DNA of 16,217 nt from an uncultured Bacteroidota bacterium (GTDB taxonomy: Bacteria > Bacteroidota > Bacteroidia > Bacteroidales > F082): NCBI GenBank assembly GCA_900542475.1, contig UQNO01000040.1, positions 1 through 16,217 on the forward strand, given 5' to 3'. Below are positions 7,787-13,507 of the stretch, piece by piece. Each line of letters opens with the position of its first letter. Positions within the stretch are counted from its first letter, which is position 1. A program made the position numbers and the translations under genes. The notes beneath the pieces were generated by a model. It searched no databases, was not told the origin of the DNA, and was given only the letters and a program-made list of their open reading frames with translations.

Positions 7787-8026
7787 TTAACACACACAAA
7801 CCCAACCGAACTTTTTGACTAAATCTAATGGCAAAATCCTGTCATCAACAGGAATGGCAACCATTACCGTCTCTTCTTGCTTGTCACGTTTGGCGATATT
7901 GACAACATCAATATCATATTGAGTTTGTAGATTCAACAATATTACAAATGGCAGCAACTTTTTGTCAGATGTCTTGCCATCAACAAAGAGTTCTTTTAGA
8001 TAATCCTTCTCAAGAACCACTATCAT
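7787..8026 (-). pseudogene. In-frame HigB-toxin/HigA-antitoxin deletion fusion
   Basis: The start chosen is the minus-strand ATG at 8026. The frame stays open upstream to an ATG at 8065, but a -7 box lies inside that extension. The product has about 79 residues. The first 23 (MIVVLEKDYLKELF...TSDKK) look like the beginning of a HigB/RelE-type toxin. The last 48 (NLQTQYDIDVVNIAKRDKQ onward) match the C-terminus of the intact HigA-like protein at 12835-13230, with 35 of 48 identical by eye. The toxin catalytic end and the antitoxin DNA-binding half are both missing, with a short joining stretch (LLPFVILL) between. The simplest reading is one deletion inside a higBA operon that happened to keep frame. 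Toxin activity is unlikely. Whether the fusion still makes a protein is unknown. Confidence 0.7.
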
Positions 8027-8034
8027 ATCGATGG

Positions 8035-8067
8035 CAAAGATAAGAATGTTTTTTATAATTATCACAA
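8035..8067 (-). promoter_or_regulatory. Promoter and operator half-site of the hig fusion locus
   Basis: On the minus strand TATCTTTG (8042-8035) fits TAnnTTTG and sits 8 nt before the ATG at 8026, so the transcript would be nearly leaderless. Upstream, TTGTGATAA (8067-8059) matches one arm of the palindrome at the other hig locus (13261-13282), at nearly the same distance from the -7 box (16 versus 15 nt). This supports common descent and autoregulation of the ancestral module. Confidence 0.5.
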
Positions 8068-8151
8068 CATATAATCAAAAAATCGAAAAAGCCATGTTTT
8101 TCCGCATTACAGATGATGTTTGGAGAAATAAAACTTAAAACTCAAACCTAT

Positions 8152-8591
8152 CCCGTCATTTCGACCGGAGCGGAATGAAATGGAGCGAAGTGGAGAAATC
8201 TACGACTAACAGTTGTCCAGGAGCAATCGGTTACAGGAGATTTCTCGACAAGCTCGAAATGACGATGACGACAAGCTCGAAATGACGGTAATGGAGAAAT
8301 CCATGACAGACAAATGTCCATAAATATTCGATTGTCGGAGATTTCTCGACAAGCTCGAAATGACGGAATCATACGCTCGAAATGACAGCATTCAACCCGT
8401 CATTTCGACCGGAGCGGAATGAAATGGAGCGAAGTGGAGAAATCTACGACTAACAGTTGTCCAGGAGCAATCGGTTACAGGAGATTTCTCGACAAGCTCG
8501 AAATGACGATGACGACAAGCTCGAAATGACGGTAATGGAGAAATCCATGACGGACAAACGTCCATGAATATTCGATTGTCGGAGATTTCTC
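8152..8591. repeat. Tandem duplication (244-bp period) of a dispersed repeat
   Basis: Bases 8152-8347 recur at 8396-8591 with about three substitutions, all in the stretch ACAGACAAATGTCCATAAAT versus its partner. A 48-nt spacer (8348-8395) holds further short inverted ends. Each copy begins GTCATTTCGACCGGAGCGG and contains GGAGAAATC blocks and several inverted TCGAAATGAC ends. Short open frames running through it are the usual spurious translations of such repeats. The duplication is recent. It fills most of the 565-nt gap between the hig fusion and the acetyltransferase gene, and I see no gene in that gap. Confidence 0.85.
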
Positions 8592-8630
8592 CTTTTTTCA
8601 AAAATGGTCATGTTGACACAATTCCGATAT

Positions 8631-9434
8631 TCAAGCTATAGGCTTCTTGCCGGAGTTAAAAGCCTCCAACATTTTTCTAAACTTAGACTCTGTGCATACG
8701 CTTATGTCTGTTGTGACAAATTTCCCATTTAGGAAAAGAGAGAATATTGTAGCAGGTGTTGGAGAGCGTTGTGCCTGTTCTTTCGATTCGAATTTTATGA
8801 CTTTCAACGGAATGTTGTTCTCCTGTGCAAGAACACGCAGCAGTCCATTCACATAATATTCTGTATAGGGACATCTGTTTGAGTAATAAACAACCATGCT
8901 TTCTTTATGTTCGACATTCTCCATTTTTGTGCAGTCGTTGAAGAAAGGATTTGCCCCGTTGTCATGAAATTTCAAAGCCAATAAGGAAAATCCGTCAGGG
9001 AGTTTGTCGATTTCCTCGAAACCATGTTTTAGATACCATTTTGCATCACCCATAAAATGGAATTTCTTGGTTCCGACGACAGTGACGATTCCGCTTTTTT
9101 GCTGTTTTTTCGCATCCTCTATGACAGACTGCAGCAGATTATATCCATGTCCCAAGCCTTTATATTGTCCGGCGACCCAAAAACAGTTTATCATCAGATA
9201 GTTTGGAGCGGTGACAGGAATCCAAGCATGTTCTGCCGGAACATATTCGATAAAGACCTTCGCACGTGCATCTAATTTTCTGAAAACAAATTCGTTTTCA
9301 AATTCTTTACAAAGCCATCGTTTTTTCAATTCATAGCCATCAGAACATTTCTTGTCAGAGAAAGCACAGCAAATATGTTCTTTGCCGATATTTTCCTTGG
9401 ATAACGCGATGTATTTGAAAGATTCTTTATCCAT
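8631..9434 (-). CDS. GNAT acetyltransferase with YoaP-like C-terminal domain
   Basis: 267-residue two-domain protein. Residues about 1-160 form a GNAT acetyltransferase fold with the acetyl-CoA pyrophosphate loop QYKGLG at 90-95, preceded by MINCFWV. The C-terminal part (about 175-267) resembles the YoaP domain: it starts with a strand and CPYTEYY (188-194), thioredoxin-like in layout, and contains FLNGKFVTTDI. The acceptor substrate is unknown. I use the ATG at 9434 rather than the ATG at 9515, which would add 27 residues. That extension encodes low-complexity LEKLEKLEK from a 9-bp tandem repeat and contains a -7 promoter box. The gene stands alone, facing away from the region right of it and into the tandem repeat array. 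Confidence 0.82.
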   Translation of the reverse strand: MDKESFKYIALSKENIGKEHICCAFSDKKCSDGYELKKRWLCKEFENEFVFRKLDARAKVFIEYVPAEHAWIPVTAPNYLMINCFWVAGQYKGLGHGYNLLQSVIEDAKKQQKSGIVTVVGTKKFHFMGDAKWYLKHGFEEIDKLPDGFSLLALKFHDNGANPFFNDCTKMENVEHKESMVVYYSNRCPYTEYYVNGLLRVLAQENNIPLKVIKFESKEQAQRSPTPATIFSLFLNGKFVTTDISVCTESKFRKMLEAFNSGKKPIA

Positions 9435-9471
9435 AATGTTGTTATTCGTCTTCCCCTTATTATTTTTTCCG

Positions 9472-9503
9472 CAAAAGTAGTCGTTTTTTTCCAACTTTTC
9501 CAA
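9472..9503 (-). promoter_or_regulatory. Promoter of the acetyltransferase gene, overlapping a 9-bp triplet repeat
   Basis: On the minus strand TACTTTTG (9479-9472) fits TAnnTTTG. TTGG at 9503-9500 is a near match to the TTTG -33 box with a 20-nt spacer. The -33 region sits in a 9-bp direct repeat (CCAACTTTT, 2.5 copies, about 9491-9513). Change in copy number would move alternative TTGG boxes relative to the -7 element, so expression could vary; that is inference. Confidence 0.5.
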
Positions 9504-9581
9504 CTTTTCCAACAAGATTCCACTGTTTTTTTTCGCGTTTTTTGCTTGTATTATTCATAAATAATTGTATTTTAACGGTTT

Positions 9582-9821
9582 ATGAAAATGAAAGTTTCAA
9601 TACAATTCCAATACAATTCCATGGTTTTCAGAAATAATTTCATTAACTTTGCACTCGACAGCGGTTGCCGAAAAGCTAAAAGAGTAGGCGCAAGTAAAAT
9701 TCAAAATAAAGAACTGACAGCGTATCCTCGCTCTGGAACATCCGAGACATACAATGTCACAAGTGTTACTCATGTCAATGGAAAAGGAGATAGCACAGGG
9801 TACATAATAAGTGTCGAATAA
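9582..9821 (+). other. Doubtful small open frame over a promoter-like region
   Basis: An open frame of 79 codons with no family I recognise. Its first third is AT-rich and overlaps an 11-bp direct repeat (AATACAATTCC twice, 9599-9620) and a TAACTTTG -7 box (9644-9651), so the start at 9582 is doubtful. The later part (RSGTSETYNVTSVTHVNGKG) looks more protein-like and could be a gene remnant. Alternatively the whole stretch is the promoter and leader of the lipoprotein gene starting at 9873. Confidence 0.2.
9644..9651 (+). promoter_or_regulatory. Candidate -7 element upstream of the lipoprotein pair
   Basis: TAACTTTG followed by GCA matches the Bacteroidetes -7 consensus and its common extension. 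The -33 region is not a good match. Just upstream lie AATTGTAT (9563-9570) and two inverted copies ATACAATT (9600-9607 and 9611-9618), which could be protein-binding sites. Confidence 0.35.
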
Positions 9822-9875
9822 CTAAAAAATTATAAAACCAAACAATTTACTAACATTTAAAAAATAAACAAAATG

Positions 9876-9883
9876 AAAAAAAA
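9876..9883 (+). repeat. A8 homopolymer run causing or controlling a frameshift
   Basis: An ATG at 9873 with an AT-rich, typical Bacteroidetes start region is followed at once by eight A residues. As written, the frame closes after 16 codons. Loss of one A would give MKKRTFAVLTTLIM and run into the downstream frame that begins at 9913. The run is either the site of an inactivating slip, a phase-variable switch or a sequencing error. Confidence 0.55.
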
Positions 9884-9912
9884 GAACATTTGCTGTATTA
9901 ACAACTTTAATC

Positions 9913-10395
9913 ATGGTGGATAGAGTTGTAACATTCAATGCCTGCAAGAAAACACAGGACTACAACATGACCACAGAATTAAACAATAATCCATCAAGCA
10001 CCACACTTGCCAACTCTGATAATAAAGGGATTGGATTTCCTATTTCGTGGGAATGGCATAGAAAAAAATTTGATTGCAAAAGAGGATTTGGAATTTGCGA
10101 TTTTATAATTGGCAAACCAAAGCCAACGCCAGAGTTCTCATCCTCAAATGACAACACATATTACACATACATTCAATTTGACGATAGGAATACCTGTGGT
10201 ATGGAAATTGTTTTGTGTGGTACTGAACAATTCGATGACACAATAAAAAACCTTTATGTTGATGAAGACATTACAGTTATAGGTTCCGATGGTTATATTT
10301 ACAAAATAAATGAAGGTGTTTATTCATATAACGGACAAATTGGCATCTATGGAGGCTATAATGTAAATATACACAGAGTTTTAGGCACTGAATAA
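9913..10395 (+). CDS. Hypothetical lipoprotein, probably frameshifted at its start
   Basis: 160 codons from the first ATG in this frame; I recognise no family. The natural gene probably began at 9873. Removing one A from the run at 9876-9883 supplies a basic-plus-hydrophobic signal peptide start joined to this frame, leading to Cys11 in FNACKKTQ, a lipobox-like site. As given, the product lacks the start of its signal peptide and would stay in the cytoplasm or not be made. The mature part is polar and Asn/Ser/Thr-rich at first. It then has a Cys-containing block (FDCKRGFGICDF) and beta-rich segments ending in Tyr/Gly-rich INEGVYSYNGQIGIYGGYN. It lies 16 nt before a second lipoprotein gene, so the two are probably co-transcribed. 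The function is unknown. Confidence 0.55.
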   Translation: MVDRVVTFNACKKTQDYNMTTELNNNPSSTTLANSDNKGIGFPISWEWHRKKFDCKRGFGICDFIIGKPKPTPEFSSSNDNTYYTYIQFDDRNTCGMEIVLCGTEQFDDTIKNLYVDEDITVIGSDGYIYKINEGVYSYNGQIGIYGGYNVNIHRVLGTE

Positions 10396-10411
10396 ATTAG
10401 TAGTTGTTTAT

Positions 10412-10993
10412 ATGAAAAAGTTTTGGCTTGTTGTGGTGATGTGTACTATCGTTTTCTTTGGATGCAGGTCTTTAGGAATCACGGTGTTAGGAGTCCGGCA
10501 ACATTACGATGATTTGTCGAAAGAAGAACAATCATTGGTGGTATGGACACAACCAGAAGAATTTATGGGAGATGTTGCGAACGATGGTAGAATTTTTGCG
10601 GTAACGGGCAAACAATTGCGTGATATGATTAAGGAATGTTCCAGGGCCCTGCTTTACGCTTGGGACCCCGTATGTACATCGGAAAGATGCGTATCATTAG
10701 AGTACATACAACGGCTTTGCAAAGAACAATCGGTGGAATTGTACGTGGTTGTAGATTATTTTTTTGGCGCTTTCAGCCAAAATACAGAACTGACCGACCA
10801 TCCTCTGTTCGTGATAAACTCTAAAGTATATGGCACCGACCGTTGCAAACCTTTGTCCAAAATGTTTTTCGTTGATTTGTTAGGAAATCATATTTACGAT
10901 GAAAACGCGAAAACAATGTGGCACCGCTATATGTATTTTGAAGACGGCAATTTTGTTAAAACCATGAGGGAACCATCTATTAATGTCCAATGA
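10412..10993 (+). CDS. Hypothetical lipoprotein, possibly thioredoxin-like fold
   Basis: 193-residue lipoprotein with signal peptide MKKFWLVVVMCTIVFFGC and lipid-accepting Cys18, so it is probably anchored in the cell envelope. I recognise no named family. Residues about 76-120 show a strand (ALLYAWDPVC), a helix (SLEYIQRLCKEQ) and a second strand (VELYVVVDYFF), the order of a thioredoxin-like fold. The cysteines at that point are C88 and C93 (CTSERC, four residues between), not the usual CXXC, so disulfide chemistry is uncertain. The C-terminus contains FFVDLLGNHIYDE, also reminiscent of thioredoxin-like lipoproteins. It follows the frameshifted lipoprotein gene after 16 nt. It is complete and undamaged, and the function is unknown. 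Confidence 0.65.
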   Translation: MKKFWLVVVMCTIVFFGCRSLGITVLGVRQHYDDLSKEEQSLVVWTQPEEFMGDVANDGRIFAVTGKQLRDMIKECSRALLYAWDPVCTSERCVSLEYIQRLCKEQSVELYVVVDYFFGAFSQNTELTDHPLFVINSKVYGTDRCKPLSKMFFVDLLGNHIYDENAKTMWHRYMYFEDGNFVKTMREPSINVQ

Positions 10994-11024
10994 TTTATAA
11001 CTTTTATCAAATATTAAAGTTTAG

Positions 11025-11294
11025 AAAAATGGCAAAAATACAAACAAATTCATTGATGAGTGTATGGCAAATCTGCCAAAACAGCAGCAATTGCTAATTT
11101 TTTCGATATGGAGTGGCTGTCTTTTCAAAGAAGGTTGCATCAAAGATGAATACGTCACCTTTAGAAACCGTTTTTAAAACACCTTATATCTTCACACGAG
11201 CGGACATGCCACCACAAAGTGTATCGAAAAAGTCTGCGAACTTGTTAATCCTCAACACATTATCCCAATTCATGGCGAAGAACCGCAAAAATAA
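11025..11294 (+). pseudogene. 3' remnant of a beta-CASP metallo-beta-lactamase-fold hydrolase
   Basis: Reading from 11025 gives about 89 codons with one internal TAA at 11175-11177 and a final TAA at 11292-11294. The part before the internal stop includes LPKQQQLLIFSIWSG. The part after it includes HTSGHATTKCIEKVCELVNP and HIIPIHGE. The HTSGHA and IPIHGE motifs with the helix between them are typical of the C-terminal half of RNase J-like/beta-CASP metallo-hydrolases. The metal-binding N-terminal half is absent, and a stop at 11022 closes the frame upstream. This is therefore a truncated relic with an added nonsense mutation. The parent gene may have been an RNA-processing or general metallo-hydrolase. 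Confidence 0.7.
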
Positions 11295-11393
11295 ATTGTT
11301 TCATGCCTGAATTTAAAACCAAAACGATTCCATGAAATTTCAATGATAATGATGTTGAGATTATGTTTGAAGATTAAGGTAATGTTGCCAAAA

Positions 11394-11432
11394 ATACAGA
11401 CAGGATTGACAAGTTGTCATTCCTGTCTGTAT
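11394..11432. terminator. 39-bp near-perfect palindrome, probable bidirectional terminator
   Basis: The left arm (11394-11412, starting ATACAGACAGGATTGACAA) pairs with the right arm (11414-11432) around a single G, with one T-T mismatch. The RNA would form a long stable hairpin on either strand. It sits between the plus-strand lipoprotein/remnant region and the minus-strand ATPase gene that ends at 11473, the usual place for a shared terminator. The following bases (AAAAAG) do not give a strong U tract on the plus strand. The gap from 10994 to 11472 otherwise holds only the metallo-hydrolase remnant. Confidence 0.5.
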
Positions 11433-11472
11433 AAAAAGACCTGTCAAAGCACAGTAAACCATATCAAAACTC

Positions 11473-12726
11473 CTATTTCCCCAAACACCATCTGTAATAT
11501 GGCAAAACGTGAATTAGCCGATTGTTATCATGCTCTATTTCTTCAACTTCATCCAAAGTTATTATAAAACCATCTTTCAATCCGAAGGCATCCATTGCCG
11601 AAATCAACCCATTCAATTCTCTTTTCCTTGTTTCATAATCTTTCAATGATACCGTAACCTGATAAACGGCTGTTATTTTAGCCATATCGCGCACGATGAA
11701 GTCGCATTCAGCATTGTCATTATAATAAAAAATCTCAGCTTCGCGACGGCGTAATTCAATGTAGACTGCGTTTTCAAGTTTCTTGCCCTGATTTTCGCTG
11801 AAGCTGAATCCGATTTGTGAAACGAGTCCGTTGTCGATAAAATATACCTTTTTGGGACTTTTTATCTGCTCCCCGACTTTATTGTCATATTTTGTCAAAA
11901 CACCGACAAGATATGACTCTTCGAGATAACCTATGTAATCGTTAACAGTTTCGGTGCTTTTGATATTTGTTGCTTTTGCCACCGACTGGTAAGTGAACTT
12001 ATGAGTATAATTGCTCGCCAGATAATAAGCCACTTCTTTAATCTGCCTGTCGGATGGCAGTTTGTGTCGCACAACGATGTCGCGATATATTATATCATTG
12101 TACAACTCCCTTAAATAACGTGGGTCGCCGGTGTTCAGATATTGTGGAAAACCGCCTTCTTTGAGATAACCCGACTGCATGTTCAGCATCTTGGCCCTTC
12201 CTGCCGTGGTGAAAAAATCCGACATTTGCCATGATATCCCTTTCAGTTTTGCATATTCCTCAAGCGACATAGGATACAGTTCTTGTTTGATATGCCGTCC
12301 GGTGAGCAATGTGCCAAGTTCCTTGCTCAGCATATAAGCGTTGCTTCCTGTGACAAAAACCTTATTCCCATGATTATACAAACGGTCAACAAACCGTTCC
12401 CATTCCGTAATTAGCTGAATCTCATCGAGATAAAAAGTATGTTGTAAGCCAAAATCTTCGACAAACACTTCATATAAAGTCTGAAAGTCCTCAACAGTAA
12501 AATGAAGCAATCGGTCGTCATCGAAACTAAAATAGTAATCTTTTTCATCCTGTGATGCTCTAATCTGCATCATAAAAACAGATTTTCCACATCTACGCAC
12601 TCCCGAAACGACCAGTATTTCCGATGTTTTTGAGATATTTTGACAAGCGTTGCGCTCTACACCAAGATTGTCGGTCAACTCTCTCTGTTCGTAAATAACC
12701 TGTCGAAGCAATTCTTTCGTTACCAT
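11473..12726 (-). CDS. AAA-family ATPase with DUF4143 domain
   Basis: 417-residue ATPase of the AAA_14/DUF4143 type, widespread in gut Bacteroidota and archaea and often near mobile or defence genes. The function is not established. The N-terminal ATPase part shows Walker A GVRRCGKS at residues 42-49, Walker B TFYLDEIQ, the sensor-like VFVTGSNAY and the SLEEY motif. The C-terminal DUF4143 domain includes TVNDYIGYLEESYLV, KVYFIDNGL, LENAVYIEL and FYYNDNAECDFIV. The last resembles a PD-(D/E)XK-like fold (E..Y....AE.DF). Length is normal and no damage is visible. The upstream gap is very AT-rich. It follows the orphan higA on the same strand but has its own -7 box. It is sometimes considered a stand-alone toxin-like or DNA-binding ATPase, which this window neither supports nor refutes. 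Confidence 0.85.
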   Translation of the reverse strand: MVTKELLRQVIYEQRELTDNLGVERNACQNISKTSEILVVSGVRRCGKSVFMMQIRASQDEKDYYFSFDDDRLLHFTVEDFQTLYEVFVEDFGLQHTFYLDEIQLITEWERFVDRLYNHGNKVFVTGSNAYMLSKELGTLLTGRHIKQELYPMSLEEYAKLKGISWQMSDFFTTAGRAKMLNMQSGYLKEGGFPQYLNTGDPRYLRELYNDIIYRDIVVRHKLPSDRQIKEVAYYLASNYTHKFTYQSVAKATNIKSTETVNDYIGYLEESYLVGVLTKYDNKVGEQIKSPKKVYFIDNGLVSQIGFSFSENQGKKLENAVYIELRRREAEIFYYNDNAECDFIVRDMAKITAVYQVTVSLKDYETRKRELNGLISAMDAFGLKDGFIITLDEVEEIEHDNNRLIHVLPYYRWCLGK

Positions 12727-12750
12727 ACCAATATTGTTTTATTCCGACTG

Positions 12751-12758
12751 CAAATATA
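12751..12758 (-). promoter_or_regulatory. -7 promoter element of the ATPase gene
   Basis: On the minus strand TATATTTG followed by CAG matches TAnnTTTG with its common extension. It is 24 nt before the ATG at 12726, giving a leader of about 18 nt. No good TTTG -33 box was found in the AT-rich stretch upstream. Confidence 0.5.
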
Positions 12759-12834
12759 CAAAATATATATTGATAATCGATATTTTTTATAAAAAATATT
12801 TATTACCAATATAGTTTTCTGTGAATAATTGGTA

Positions 12835-13230
12835 TTAAAACACACAAGCCCAGCCGAACTTTTTTACGATTTCCATTAGCAAAGTCCCGTCACCAACAGG
12901 AATGGTAACTTTGACAGTCTCTTTTTGCTTGTCACGTTTGGCAATATTGACGACATCAATATTGTATTGAGTTTGTAGATTCATCCAAAACTCTGCAGGA
13001 ATACCCAATGCCTTTTCCAAAGCAATAGCAAAGTTCAGCGACATCGAACGGTTTCCATTTATCGTCTTGCGAATAACTGATTGCTTTATGCCAGTCAATT
13101 CTTCCAACTGCTTTTGTGTCATTTTTCTTTCATGCAGCTTATCCTTAATCAGTTCGCCAGGATGAGTCGCCTCAAAAGGTGAGAGGTTGTTGGCAATTAT
13201 ATTGTCCAGTGTTCCAACTTTGTGTATCAC
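12835..13230 (-). CDS. higA: HigA-like XRE antitoxin without an adjacent toxin
   Basis: 131-residue antitoxin-type regulator with a GTG start at 13230. The start is supported by a -7-like box 8 nt upstream, the same spacing as at the other hig locus. The motif THPGELIKDKL (22-32) and the helix-turn-helix at about 36-62 (MTQKQLEELTG, IKQSVIRKTING) are typical of HigA. AEFWMNLQTQY (79-89) is the usual end of the domain. A further ~45 residues (VNIAKRDKQ to FGWACVF) form an added tail that recurs in the fusion at 7787-8026. HigA binds HigB and represses its own operon. In higBA operons the toxin gene comes first, yet here only about 100 nt of AT-rich DNA lies between this gene and the HlyD-like fragment. 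The toxin therefore appears lost, leaving a solitary repressor. Confidence 0.82.
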   Translation of the reverse strand: MIHKVGTLDNIIANNLSPFEATHPGELIKDKLHERKMTQKQLEELTGIKQSVIRKTINGNRSMSLNFAIALEKALGIPAEFWMNLQTQYNIDVVNIAKRDKQKETVKVTIPVGDGTLLMEIVKKFGWACVF

Positions 13231-13238
13231 ATCGGCTG

Positions 13239-13282
13239 AAAAGATAAATAAATTTTTGAATTTATCGCAATTTTGTGATAAA
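13239..13282 (-). promoter_or_regulatory. Promoter and palindromic operator of the orphan higA
   Basis: On the minus strand TATCTTTT (13246-13239) is a one-base variant of TAnnTTTG. Upstream is a 22-bp palindrome (13261-13282). Its arms are TTTATCACAA and TTGCGATAAA as read on the minus strand, with one mismatched pair and a 2-nt centre. It covers the -33 region, so HigA binding would block transcription. The aligned arm recurs upstream of the hig fusion locus. Confidence 0.55.
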
Positions 13283-13328
13283 TATTTTTAAAAAATTAGT
13301 TATTAGTTTGATATTTTTATGTAAGGCA

Positions 13329-13505
13329 TTATTCTGATAAAAATCTAAAATGCTCCAATAATACAATTGCTATTAAATCGTCTTTCGAAAGATACAAAAC
13401 CAGCGAAACAACTGCAATTATTAAAAATACAGATATTGCAAGTCCATGACGAACTATCCAAGGTAATTTATTATCAAATATATCTGAAATATATGTTTTA
13501 TCCAT
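13329..13505 (-). pseudogene. Truncated HlyD-like adaptor start, 58 codons
   Basis: A minus-strand ATG at 13505 lies 2 nt after the stop of the ABC exporter gene and opens 58 codons ending at TAA 13329. The residues KLPWIVRHGLAISVFLIIAV followed by VSLVLYL form a single membrane segment after a short cytoplasmic stretch. This resembles the N-terminus of Bacteroidota HlyD-type membrane fusion proteins (a P-W-I-x-R-x-G pattern before the transmembrane helix). The periplasmic coiled coil and beta-barrel parts are absent: the frame ends with LLEHFRFLSE and AT-rich DNA leading into higA follows. A broken adaptor gene is the best reading. A real 58-residue single-pass membrane protein cannot be excluded. 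Confidence 0.5.
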
Positions 13506-13507
13506 TA

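Noticed and set aside
8152..8591. CRISPR-like repeats
   Set aside because: Only two long near-identical units with repeated internal content; no regular short repeats with unique spacers and no cas genes.
8148..8601. Three minus-strand open frames of 61-74 codons with FRACR and HFELVEKSP motifs
   Set aside because: They are translations of the tandem intergenic repeat, duplicated with it, with no start signals; repeats of this type commonly give such false proteins.
9723..9742. ATCCTCGCTC shared with the first bases of the window
   Set aside because: Only a 10-bp exact match with diverging flanks; too short to call a repeat or attachment site.
11343..11567. 74-codon plus-strand frame near the palindrome
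   Set aside because: It crosses the palindrome and the end of the ATPase gene on the opposite strand and has no recognisable sequence pattern.
12771..12834. AT-rich stretch with ATCGAT-type palindromes as a replication or attachment site
   Set aside because: AT-richness fits an ordinary promoter gap; no iterons, integrase gene or duplicated tRNA end is visible.
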